From NCBI GenBank assembly GCA_037176905.1, contig JBBBWG010026314.1, forward strand, positions 14,810 to 72,096: a stretch of 57,287 bases of DNA. Direction: 5' to 3'. The notes under the pieces were generated by a model, which saw nothing but the letters and a program-made list of their open reading frames with translations, was not told the DNA's origin and made no database searches. The translations under genes were made by a program, and so were the position numbers. Positions within the stretch are counted from its first letter, which is position 1. Each line of letters begins with the position of its first letter. Shown in pieces: positions 47,598 through 57,287 of the stretch. Source of the DNA: Azolla pinnata (Eukaryota; Streptophyta; Polypodiopsida; Salviniales; Salviniaceae).

Positions 47598-47682
47598 CCG
47601 CTCCGAGACTAGTGCTTAATCTCCTCCTTCCTCCCTCCCTCCCTCGATTATCTCGGGCCCACGAGAAGATTAGCGCTAATCT
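47565..47682. other. two ATTAGCGCTAAT palindromes flanking the membrane-protein stop
   Basis: ATTAGCGCTAAT occurs at 47565-47576, inside the last codons, and again at 47669-47680, where it extends to the 16-bp perfect palindrome AGATTAGCGCTAATCT. Weaker versions (GACTAGTGCTTAATC, GATTAGCACTTATC) lie near 47605 and 47788. Confidence 0.85.
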
Positions 47683-49514
47683 CCGACCGCGGGGGAAGTT
47701 GATATACGTGCGTCGTTGCCAGCTTCGAATTAGTTCTTAGCCACCATACCGAGAGCGCTTATCATAGGACATCGTGAGATTAGCACTTATCTCATCCCTG
47801 ACCATGGCCTTAGATGCTTTGCACTAACCTATCCCCCCCCCCCCGTCCTGTGAAGCGAAGCAAATTGGCGTTTGGCTACATTGTTGTTTGTACCGATCAG
47901 GTGTCGGTTCTGCACGAGGTGCAGATTAGGATTAGTGATCATTTATACGCTCTCCATGTCTGTATCTGATCATTGCTGAGGATGATCAAGCCAAGTTCAT
48001 CTGGATGTTTATCGCTCTACTATCCATCGTTGTACATGGCACAATCAGGTCAGAAGCTTCTGTAGAGAGCTTCGTCTTCATGTCATTGTGTAACCTATGT
48101 ATGATGCAGGTGTTGGAAGCAACAGGTTCCATTGGGGAGTAAACCACCCAAGTTCACAACACAAGGAGACATTTACGTGCTAAGTTCAAATGCGCGTTGA
48201 TAAGTTTCGTATCCTAAATTTAGATAAATTGTATAACAACTGATTGTGAATGCAAAGGCGGTTTCGGTTACATGAACGGTGCGTGTACATAGTCTGTTTA
48301 CCCATGTACATAGGCATGGGATATCAAATACATCAATTTTAACATTTCAACTTTTGATTAGAATGCTTCGAAGTACCGATCATTGGTAATTTGTTGTGGG
48401 TTTTGATGTCTCGCTAGATTCAAGATATTGGAGTGAATCGACTTGCAGAGAAATTCTAAGACCACCCGATGTCCATTTACTTCCCTTACAATGGATTTTG
48501 ATGCCCTTAATCTTTATATTTCGAAAGTTAAAGATGCAAATCTAGCAAACAGAGCTTAGCCCCGCCAATAAAGTCTTTCTATCGTCGTTGGATGCCATAG
48601 TAAATAGAAGAAATTAGACTACTAGACGAGCACTCTGGGTGTTATGAGTCTTATGAGTTAGTCTAAACCCTAAACCCTAACGTTATATCATACTTAACAA
48701 TACAATGGCATTCTCACGAACTCCTTTCCATCGCTAACGTTTACAAAAACACTCGACGGCCATGTTTGAAGCCTCGCTTATTCCAAATTTATAAAACTTC
48801 TCGATCCTTAAAGGCTACTAGACGATCGTTTGCTAACACGAGTCATAAGAGTTGGTCTAAATCCTAAACCCCAACATTATCTCATAGTTGACAACATGGT
48901 TGGATTCCTAGATGAGTATGGCTTAGCAATAGGAACTCCATTGTGTCGCTAACGTTTACAACAACACTAGACGGCCACGTTTGAAGCCTTGCTCAACAGA
49001 AACTGATAAGACTTATCAACCCTCGAGGAGGGATTCATTTCCTCAGGAAGCTTCACTAGAAACGATCGTGAACGAAGGATCTCTCGCACCTAATCGATCG
49101 AGACAATGGCAAGACGATGCAGAGCACATTCGGAGCCGCTCCGCTGCCAACGAGAGGGAGCCCACGGGATGATCGATGGAACGGATTCACGGGGTCGAGC
49201 CGACCAAAGCGAAATGATCCACGGTTCTGATGCGCAAACGGCGGCGACGCTTTCCGCAGAATACGGGGCTGGGCTCATCCGATGCAGAAACAGACGGGCA
49301 CGAATCGCGGCAGCATAAAAAAGAAAGATGCGAAGCACGAAGATTCGATCGCTCGGCAGATTCGATTGGGCACAAAATCGTCGAATTGCCGACATGATTC
49401 ACACCGATGAGGTGAGACCAAGCCAACGAGTTCATTGCATGCATGAACTCAGAGAAGAATATGACAAGCCCGAGGGCATTCGGAAAGCTTCACAGGTATT
49501 TTTGGGGCGTCCAA
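47683..49514. repeat. intergenic with a 190-bp duplication at about 48610-48990
   Basis: Two diverged copies share CTACTAGACGA, GAGTTAGTCTAAACCCTAAA, CGCTAACGTTTACAA and CACTAGACGGCCA plus GTTTGAAGCCT. Each contains one telomere-like CTAAACCCTAAACC word. The remainder holds no supported gene; a poly-C run lies at about 47836. Confidence 0.75.
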
Positions 49515-49550
49515 TAGGCCGCCCAAGTGTGAAACCGAATTAGGGTTTCC
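49515..49550 (+). promoter_or_regulatory. site II-like GCCCA and telo-box upstream of RPL41
   Basis: GGCCGCCCAAG near 49517-49527 and TAGGGTTT at 49541-49548, about 140-170 bp upstream of the RPL41 ATG. This pairing is typical of plant ribosomal protein gene promoters, which supports both the gene call and its orientation. Confidence 0.6.
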
Positions 49551-49685
49551 AACACCCACAATTCACTGATAGGATAATTTCCAGTGCGATTTCCTGCTTC
49601 GTCTTCCCGGGACCTTCTCCTTCGTTTCGCAGCAGCAGCAGCAGCTCGATCTCTGCGCAGAGTTCAGACCCGTTCGCCCTTCAAG

Positions 49686-50056
49686 ATGAGGGCTAAGGTA
49701 TGCCGTTCCTCTTCCTCTCACTTCCTCCCTTCCTTCATCTCCTGTTCTCCGTGCGCGTCATGTCCCGTTCTCTTGATCGGTTCTTTGCCGTATCCCGCTC
49801 ACTCACTCACGTCGCGTCCTCGTCTCTGCACTCGTACTCATCTATTTCGCTTTAAGTGCTGGGAGAAGAAGGGAAACGAACAAAAAAATTTGCATCTTTT
49901 ACGCCATCCGACCCCTGTTATGACCTACGTTTCCACCCTGGTTCTGATGTATTTTCAATTTCTCTGGGGATTTTGTTTTTGCTTTTGCAGTGGAAGAAGA
50001 AGAGAATGCGTAGGCTCAAGCGCAAGCGCCGAAAGATGAGACAGAGATCGAAGTAG
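49686..50056 (+). CDS. RPL41: 60S ribosomal protein L41 (eL41), 25 aa, 2 exons
   Basis: eL41 is the smallest eukaryotic ribosomal protein, a single basic helix at the inter-subunit bridge. Exon 1 (49686..49697) is only 12 nt, ATG AGG GCT AAG, followed by a GT donor. Exon 2 (49991..50056) follows a TTTTGCAG acceptor and reads [18 protein letters not shown], then RSK and a TAG stop. The joined 25-residue product [20 protein letters not shown] plus RQRSK is the canonical plant sequence. An intron right after the fourth codon is consistent with the tiny first coding exon. The gene is well below usual ORF length cut-offs and is easily missed. Confidence 0.97.
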
Positions 50057-53000
50057 GCTCTTGTTGAGACGGGTTTATCCTGATGTCTTATGTAATTCAG
50101 TGAGAGAAATTTGGACTTATTGTAATATCTTTGAAAGGTGGATATACATTTGTGATTTTGGAGCGATGATGTGCAAATTTGAAAGCTTAGTCTCAGTGCC
50201 TTTTTTTTTGTTCAATCGTTAATCCTTTTCTGCTCTGATCTGTATAAGTGTGTATTTGTTCCATCTGGTATTATGAAGCTAATTATGTTGGTGCGCCTCT
50301 TTGTGGAGTGTGAGGTGAGTATTTTTGATCCGTTTACAACTTTGGATTCATGTTGAGGTGAGTATTTTTAATCAGCGAGAAGTAGGGATATCCTAAACCA
50401 GTGTGTTTGGTACTTGATTCACGTCTTTGGATTCCTTATGCCTTTGGTAATGAAGTAAGGACTCTTCGTATGATATGTATTGAAATTGTGGAGTCAAATT
50501 ATTGTAAAGGTACTAGCAAGACAGGGTCTGTGAGATCGTAGTTTTGAAGCTGCTATTGAAAGGAACGACTCTAAACAGATGTACCACATAGGTCTCCCAA
50601 GTAAACTGCAGGATTATCTGCCTGATTCTCTAAAGTCTATTTTTTAATCTTGTCAAATTTGTTTGTGAACAGAATGTTCTTCAATTCTACAAGGGTTATG
50701 TTTTTGTGTCGTATATTGTCTGAGCTGACCTCGTTAACTCTCTTTGTGCAATGTTTTCTCGCGTTCTAGCGCAACTGATTCATGAGATAGATTGTTTTAA
50801 ACTCCCCTTCAAAGCTGGAATTTGAAAGGATTTATTTAGGTGCGGAATAGGTTTTAACAAGCACATCTTCCTTGATTTTAGATCTCATGATACGTAGTTA
50901 TGCTTTTGACATGGTAAGTGAATTGAAGAAATTAGGTTACGTATTATTGAATGATCAGAGCAGAAGCATAACTGTAATATTTGGTATTTTGAAGTGATGA
51001 AATGATCCGTAAATCTTCTGGGATTTGAAGGATTTTGACTGGTTGTGTGGTTAAGAGGATGATCCTCCGAGTGCGTCTGTAATTCAGTGCCAAGCTCTAC
51101 TATCTTCTTCAGTTGGGCGGTTTTTAGATATTTATGCCTGTGATATTGGGCGAAGGTGACCCTAATTCTTTAGTTTGGGCATATGGAACTCCTAGTTTTC
51201 TGAGATTCATCAATTATTCAATCCTGGAGACTGATGGTAAAATGCGAAGCATCATTCCAGTGTAGGAAATGGTGTCTTGTTTTGATTGAGTTTGCCGACG
51301 TGTTGAATCTAGAAACAGTTTCTTGCGTTGATTGAATTTGCCTGCGTGTTGAATCACAAGAAACAGTGTCTTGCGTTGATTGAATTCGCCATGTTTTTCA
51401 TGTGTAATGAATAAGCTGGGCGTAATTGAAGTAGACTCTGGTTAGCAGGCGTCCTAGTATAAAATTATATCTGCAGGATGTGAAAGAAAGCGCACAGCAG
51501 TTTTGAAGGTCTGTATTACCCATCTGATAAGCAAACTGGGCAAATTGTGATGCAAACAGTGGGCAGAAATGGAATAAAGTACTGGAAAATGGGAGAAATG
51601 GAGTAATTTGGCTGCTGTTGGAATGTTAAAAATGGGAAGGTAAATTATGAATGCTGTGAAAATGGGTAATTGAAACTCTCTCTATAGTAAAAGCCGAAAC
51701 TTTTGCAAACAACTATTATATCCTTACAGATGGGCATCGTGGATCGATTCGTCGTCTGTTTGTTTTACAGTGTTTCTTTTTTGCCTGTTGTATGGTTTTG
51801 CCTCGTCATTGCGAGGTTTCATGGTGGTGGGTGGGTGATGGCGCAAAGTGCATATACGCCAAACTAGCGAATATGCACCCCATGATTTACTAATCGTTCA
51901 GGGACCGATTGATCGATCGAATGCACAACTTTATGGACATGATCGATCGAACCACCGTTTGGTCGGCACAATCCGAGACATTCCGGTGGAGTAGCTCGTT
52001 GTCACAAAGTAAACCTTGCCCTGCTGCGGATCGAGCTCATGACGTTACCCTTGTGAAAAAAAGCATGTACCTTTAAAGGCGTTGCGATGCACACAGAGAA
52101 GCAGGCCCTAACAAGCGGAGCATCACGAAGCATTATTCGAGGAAGGATCGATCGGTCTGTGATCGCGCCGAGTTTGGCATGCGAACGAGGCATGCGAAAG
52201 GGATGATCAATCTGCGCGAAGAGAAAAAAACATGCGGAGGCGCGAGAGCGAGGAAGAAGGCTCGCGAACGATACGCATCATGCGCCCCGCGAATCGGCGC
52301 TTATTAAAATCCGATCGATCTGTGCCCTGTGTCCGATCGGCTGGTAACAGGCTTACAGCTGCTACTGCTAGCAAGAAGGAGCCCGGGGGAAAAAACATGG
52401 CATCGTCATGGGGCGGCATCGGATTTTGGCCATGCATTCGATGCGGGGTTCAATTCCCCCCCTCCACAGCTAGGCATGGACAAGGGTTAAATTAAAGAAA
52501 GAAAGAAAGAAGAAGAAGAAGAAATAATCGAACCGTCACGTCGATGCGCGACGATTCGACAAGGTGCGATAGAGGTAGAAATGATCTCGATTCCATCGAC
52601 GCCAAATCAAGAAGAGGAAGGAGCATTAGCTATATAGCTATAGCACGAGGACATTGTTGGGTTCATCGGGGGGAGGAGGCCTTCGGAGAGATCATTCGAT
52701 TCGACAGTGAGCGGAGGAATCGATCGATGCAGCGGGGCTTTGCTTGGTAGGCTTAGGGTTTCGGGATATCGTCGTTCGAATGCGTTTGGGCCGGATCGAT
52801 GGATCGATCTCGATCGATCGCATCGGGGGATGCATGCGATTCGATCCACCAATCGCATCGGGGATGGGATCGCTGGATGGATCGAACCAGCGACGATGAT
52901 GATCGTGCGGCGATATGCGTGGCATGGACATGGAGCGATTTGGGTCCTCAAATGCAGTTCGGAAGAAGAGAACTAGGGATTGTCGAAATGTCGCCCAAGT

Positions 53001-53914
53001 ACATTTTGATGCTGATGCTGATGCTGATGATGATGCTGATGGGCCACGGTGATGGTGATGAAGATGGTGATGGTTGTGGCGGTGGCGATGTCCGTATAAC
53101 CCAAGCATCTTGGAACATGCACGCAGACACCATCAGCAAAAAACAAACAATTTGATGCAGAATTCGATGTTTTGGTTTTCCGATTTTCTTAATCTTTTGC
53201 GAGAATTGCCAGAAACCGCCTCCCAGAAAATTATGTTACAATTTCTAACAGCTACTGAATTCGGGAATAACTGCAAACAATTAACGCCTGCTTTTATCTT
53301 GGACTAGCTGGAAATTGATCACACCCGATTCATTCGGTTAGTATCACGTCGATTGAGTTTGCCCCTAATTGCTCCCCAGTACTGATGGATCCTAATTGAT
53401 TGCCATATCAGTTATATTCGACTAGCTGATCCAGTGAAGTAATCTTTATGATCCAATGAATCGATGAACGCGTCAATCTGGTCATTTCAACGAAGCCATT
53501 GAACGTTAATCGATTCGTACCTCTGATGTAACTAATTGAAATCACAATTAAGCGATTCGGATTAAGTTAATCAATCAATCGAATGTACGTTAAGTTTTCA
53601 AAAGCAGGCGTTAGATTTGTAATCTCTAGCTGCTGCCGCGGTGGGTAGGCAGGCGGCGAAAGTGTAATTTAATCTTCCCGTCAGAAAAGAATTATAGAAA
53701 CAACAACAACAAAAACAACAACAACAACAACAATTCGATTGTAGAAATCGATGTGGGGTTTTCGGATTTTGTTTTAAATTTCCTTTGGGATCATCTGTGA
53801 GGCAAAGCTAAATAGCTATTAATCTTTTGCATGAAAGTTCCACCCAAAAGCATAAAAATTGCGTCTTGCCATCGCCCACCAATTCCTATGTATATCCTTG
53901 GTAATTGTATATAT

Positions 53915-53967
<53 letters not shown>

Positions 53968-54514
53968 AGTGAGTGTGTGTGTGTATATAAATTTGTGATG
54001 AAGATGGTGTCCCCTAATCGCCCACTTCCGCCCATGATCCCATCGCTTCTGATGAGGAGGACTCTTCAAATGATGAGAATTTCCTGCTAGATTTTTTTTG
54101 GGCCCGGTTTCCAGCTCGTTCTCGGGGAAGGGGCGCTCGATTCCGGGGCGAGAGAGAAAATATCTTCGGCGACAGATCTGGCAGAAGCTTGAAGCAGCTA
54201 CAATTAGCTGCTGCTTAATTTCTTGTAGAAGCTGCAGCAGCCAGCAGCAGCTGCGGGGCGCCTCCCGATTCCCGATTCCCAATTCCAATCGGATTGGACT
54301 TCTGATTCGTAAGAAATCGGAAGTTGCAATCGCGAGTTCCCGATCCCCAATTCCCAAGAGTCCAATCACTGTTCCGATCTCCGATCTCCGATTTCGAGAT
54401 TTCCGACCCATTCGATCCGCCGGCGATTCGTCGCCGCGACGAGCGAGTTCCCGGTCCTCGATCATCGGCAATCTATCGGCGTTAATCGTCGCAAGGCGGA
54501 ATCGATTGTCGTAG
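50057..54514. other. long intergenic stretch, no gene supported
   Basis: About 4.4 kb. It holds a three-copy 48-bp repeat at 51278-51402 (GTCTTGCGTTGATTGAATT and TTGAATCACAAGAAACAG), many GATCGATCG words at 51900-51960 and 52690-52880, a GCTGAT/GATGGT microsatellite at 53010-53080, (CAA)n at 53700-53733, and (GA)n then (GT)n at 53919-53985. Open frames are short or driven by these repeats. No tRNA, rRNA or transposon end was recognised. Confidence 0.6.
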
Positions 54515-54604
54515 AAGAATCAGAAGAAGAAGAATCATCTGATTCAGAAGAAGAAGAATCATCTGAAGAAGAAGAAGAATCATCTGAAGAAGAATCTGAA
54601 GAAG
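54515..54604 (+). repeat. GAA-rich leader of the GA3ox-like gene
   Basis: AGAAGAAGAATCATCTGA-type units of about 18-27 bp, four copies, running directly into the ATG at 54605. The purine-rich strand is again the coding strand. Confidence 0.85.
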
Positions 54605-55479
54605 ATGCCATCGCTGCCTCTGATCCGTACCGCCTTCATGAAGCGGCGGCGGGAGGAATATTCCCCGGCGCCGCCGCTGCGGGGCGCAGCTATTGTACCG
54701 TGGCCGTCGTCGTCGAAGGATCTCCGCGCCATACCCAAAGAGTATGTGTGGCCAGCAGATGCTGCTGCAGGTTCCATGGCGGCAGAAGCAGCTGGCGATG
54801 ATCATTACGATGTGCAGGATCCATGGCGGCAGGAGGAGGAGGAGGAGGAGGAGGAGGAGCTGGTGATGACGAAGAAGATTCCGATCATCGATTTCCAGCA
54901 GCTCCTGGTGCAGGAAGGTGGTCGGGGCTCAGCTGCTGCTGCTGCTAGCGATGGCGATGGCGATGGCGATGGCGATGCAGAAGAAGCAGAAGAAGAAGAA
55001 GAAGAAGAAGACGAAGCAGAAGAGCAGAAGAGTGATCGACGGAGGAGGGAGATGATGATGGAGAAGCTGTCGTGGGCGTGCAGGGAGTGGGGCGTGTTCT
55101 ACCTGGAGCGCCATGGCGTCCCTGAAGCTGTGCTGCAGCGCGCGCGGGCGATGGCGAGCTTCCTCTTCGACCTCCCGCTCCACGTCAAGATGCGAGCGGC
55201 TCGCCCCGACGTCGTGGCGGAGCTCGCCATGGAACCTGCAGCATCCGAATCGGTAGCAGGCGAAGAAGAAGACGACGAAGACGACGACGACGACGACGAA
55301 GACGGAGATGGAGACGCAGGAGATGGAGACGCAGGAGATGAAGAAGAAGGCGATGAAGAAGAAGGCGATGAAGAAGAAGGCGATGAAGAAGAAGGCGATG
55401 AAGAAGAAGGCGATGAAGAAGCCGAAGAGCTGCGAGCTCGCCATAGCCGCCGACCTTCCAGCTGCAGATCATGGCCTCT

Positions 55480-55516
<37 letters not shown>

Positions 55517-57287
55517 TCGTCGTCGCCCTTGGAAGGCTTCGGGCAGGCGCTCATCGGCAAGTTCTTCAAGAGCCGCCTGTGGAGCGAAGGCCTCACCTTC
55601 CTCGGCCATGGCTCCATCGACCACGTCGCAGACAAGCTCTTCTTCGGCGCCGCCGGCCTCCCTCCTCCTCCTCCATCTCCTCCATCTCCGCCGCCCCTGC
55701 AGCTCCATCGCCATCGCCATCGCCATCGCCATCGCCGTCGCCTGCAGCTGCAGCAGCAGCAGCAGCAGCAGCAGCAACCGGGCGCCGCCAATGGCATCAT
55801 CAGCCACGAATCCGTTCGGTACAGTCGCATCGCTGCTCGCCATCGTCCTCCGCAATCTGTTCTCCTGCAGCACCCACACGCCATTGCTAGGGTTAGGGTT
55901 AGGGTTAGGGTTAGGGTTTTGGGTGCTGCATGGTTAGGGTTAGGGTTTTAGTGTTCAGGGTTTTGGGTGCTGCATGGTTAGGGCTAGGGTTTTAGTGTTT
56001 AGGGTTTTGGGTTTTGGATGCTGCATGGTTAGGGTTAGGGTTTTAGTGTTTATGGTTTTGGGTGCTGCATGGTTAGGGATAGTGTTTAGGGTTTTGGGTT
56101 AGGGTTTTAGGGTTTAGGGTTTTGGGTGCTGCATGGTTAGGGCTAGGGTTTTAGGGTTTTTGGGGGTTTTGGGTGCTGCATGGTTAGGGTTAGGGTTTCA
56201 GGGTTTTAGGGTTTTGGGTGCTGCATGGTTAGGGCTAGAGTTTTAGGGTTTTTTGGGGCTTTGGGTGCTGCATGGTTAGGGTTAGGGCTCTCGTACCCGC
56301 GGCGACGTGATCCGGCGACGAAGGTTTCGGTGTCCTAGGGTTTTTCGATCGCGATCGTGTTGGCGACATGATCCAGCGACGACAATGTCTAGGGTTTTTT
56401 CTTCTTCTTTTTTTACGACTCTGGGGGAGGATTTAGGGTTTGTTTCCGGGGGGGTTCGATCAGCATCGTACTGATCGACCGTGATCCCAGGTGTGTGGGT
56501 TTCAGGCACCGGCAACGGCGGCGAGGTTTTTTTAGGGTTTCTGGATCGGATCGTCGTCGTAAATATGTCGATGGCGTGATCCAGCCGCAAAAAAAAAGTC
56601 CAAGTAGGCCGGCTTCAGGGTTTATTTTCTTGGAGATTGCGATTCCGTCGTCGTGACGAGGATGTGGATCCGTCGTCGTCCACAAAGTCTAGGGTTTTTA
56701 GGGCTGGTTTCGGGCTGCGATGATCATCATCGTCGTCGCCGTCGTCCTCGTCGTGCCGATGATGTAGATCCATCGATCGGCAAAGTCTAGGGTTTTAGGG
56801 CTGGTTTCGGGATGCGATCATGATCGTCGTCGTCGCCGTGCCGATGATGCGATCGATCGGTCGATCGATCGTCGACAAAGTCTAGGGGTGGGGTTTAGGG
56901 TTTGTTTCTGCATGCCGATGACGTGGATCGGTCGTCGACGGCGAACTCTAGGGTTTTAGGGTTAGCGTCGAGATTGCGATGATCAACGATGGATCGATGA
57001 GATCGCTCGCTCGCATTGCATCGCTTGGCAGGGCGGCGTTGAAGGAGTACGAGGCAGCGATGCGGGGGCTGGCGGCGAGGCTTCTGGCTTGCATCGTGGA
57101 GGGGCTGCCGGGGGCGGGCGGGCACGGCAGTGCGAACGCGGACGGGGAGCGGCGGCGGGCGGCGTTGTTCTTCGGGCGGGCGAGTGTGGACGCGTGCCAC
57201 GGCGCGCTGCAGCTCAACCACTACCCCGCGTGCCCCGAGCCGCGGCGCGCACTCGGGCTGCCGCCGCACACCGACTCGACGTGCGTG
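54605..57287 (+). CDS. gibberellin 3-oxidase-like 2OG dioxygenase, 3' end beyond the window
   Basis: GA 3-oxidases add the 3-beta hydroxyl that makes gibberellins active. Exon 1 starts MPSLPLIRTAF and has the IPKEYVWPAD and KKIPIIDFQQLL motifs, WACREWGVFYLERHGVPEAV and FGQALIGKFFKSRLWSEGLT, the last matching the GA3ox phrase around LMWSEGFT. A second exon, starting about 57032 after TTGGCAG, reads LKEYEAAMRGLAARLLACIV and LQLNHYPACPEPRRALGLPP then HTDST, with the first two iron ligands; the window ends there. Between the DIOX_N part and GFGQALIG lies an abnormal acidic and Thr-rich insert of about 100 residues. The exon 1 donor, somewhere in 55650-55900, could not be fixed, and the intron is about 1.1-1.3 kb of telomere-like and other repeats. 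Relationship to GA3ox is by motif only; another DOXC enzyme is possible. Confidence 0.78.
55260..55430 (+). repeat. acidic coding repeat (GDEEE units) in the GA3ox-like gene
   Basis: A (GAC)n run followed by six almost perfect 15-bp units GGCGATGAAGAAGAA, translated as GDEEE. The tract is in frame and sits inside the oxygenase N-terminal half, where the family has no counterpart. Confidence 0.93.
55880..56290. repeat. telomere-like TTAGGG and TTTTGGGTGCTGCATGG array in the GA3ox-like intron
   Basis: Starts with four GGGTTA hexamers, then about eight units of roughly 50 bp containing GTTTTGGGTGCTGCATGG followed by TTAGGGTTAGGGTTTTAG. This is an interstitial telomere-derived satellite with its own higher-order unit. 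Confidence 0.9.
56640..56980. repeat. about 85-95 bp repeat with AAAGTCTAGGGTTTT, GA3ox-like intron
   Basis: At least four units share GATGATGTGGATC-like words, CGTCGTCG, CAAAGTCTAGGGTTTTAGG and GCTGGTTTCGGGATGCGATG. They end just before the proposed exon 2 acceptor near 57031. Confidence 0.8.

Noticed and set aside
49090-49543. Overlapping short frames on both strands upstream of RPL41
   Set aside because: They are short, overlap each other, and lie in the promoter region of RPL41; no family resemblance.
52400-52475. Possible tRNA: GGGGTTCAATTCCCC resembles a T-arm and an ATTTTGG stretch an anticodon loop
   Set aside because: No acceptor stem pairs, and no D-arm or A-box could be fitted. 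At best an organelle-tRNA-like relic; a covariance-model scan would settle it.
54929-55884. Minus-strand frames of 171 and 261 codons opposite the GA3ox-like gene
   Set aside because: They mirror the acidic, Thr and Pro repeats as Phe, Ser and Val runs; the plus strand carries real dioxygenase motifs.

Overview
The window is nuclear DNA from a land plant. Most genes are split by short GT-AG introns, several encode chloroplast or organelle-directed proteins (ClpR2-type protease subunit, PLS-class PPR proteins, one with a DYW domain), and there are plant-type 2-oxoglutarate dioxygenases. The style of the PPR genes (very long, intronless, DYW end with an unusual tripeptide) and the degree of divergence from angiosperm sequences I can recall point to a seed-free vascular plant, most likely a fern with a compact genome. 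That placement is inference. No virus-derived or LTR element, rRNA or CRISPR array was recognised.

Layout. 1-9500: two minus-strand genes, aldose 1-epimerase (5 exons) and the chloroplast protease subunit CLPR2 (at least 7 exons), separated by a trinucleotide repeat block. 9500-18320: two intronless minus-strand genes, an EF-hand/TPR protein interrupted by a 100-N gap and a PLS-class PPR protein. 19316-31430: ribosomal protein L3 (minus, 4 exons) and the pseudokinase SCYL2 (plus, 15 exons), arranged head to head. 33354-39496: a tandem pair of 3-exon Fe(II)/2OG dioxygenases (plus). 41413-45216: an intronless 1267-residue PPR-DYW gene (minus). 46818-50056: a small predicted tail-anchored membrane protein and the 25-residue ribosomal protein L41 split by one intron. 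54605-57287: a gibberellin 3-oxidase-like dioxygenase running off the right edge.

The genes are ordinary housekeeping, organelle and hormone/specialised-metabolism genes and do not form one pathway. What stands out is how they are built. Local tandem duplication has touched introns (a tRNA-like array and an inverted-unit satellite in the first dioxygenase, 150-bp units in the second, 55-bp and telomere-like units in the epimerase). It has also touched coding sequence: a 14-copy 33-bp repeat in the EF-hand/TPR gene, a TTAGGG-type telomeric tract translated as (Pro-Asn)11 at the start of the second dioxygenase, a 15-bp acidic repeat inside the GA3ox-like protein, and a degenerate insert in the first PPR protein. 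GA, GAA or CT tracts sit just upstream of the start codon of most genes.

Exon joins were checked by reading phase. RPL3, RPL41, SCYL2, both dioxygenases and the epimerase close perfectly. The first exon of CLPR2 and the intron borders of the GA3ox-like gene remain unresolved.
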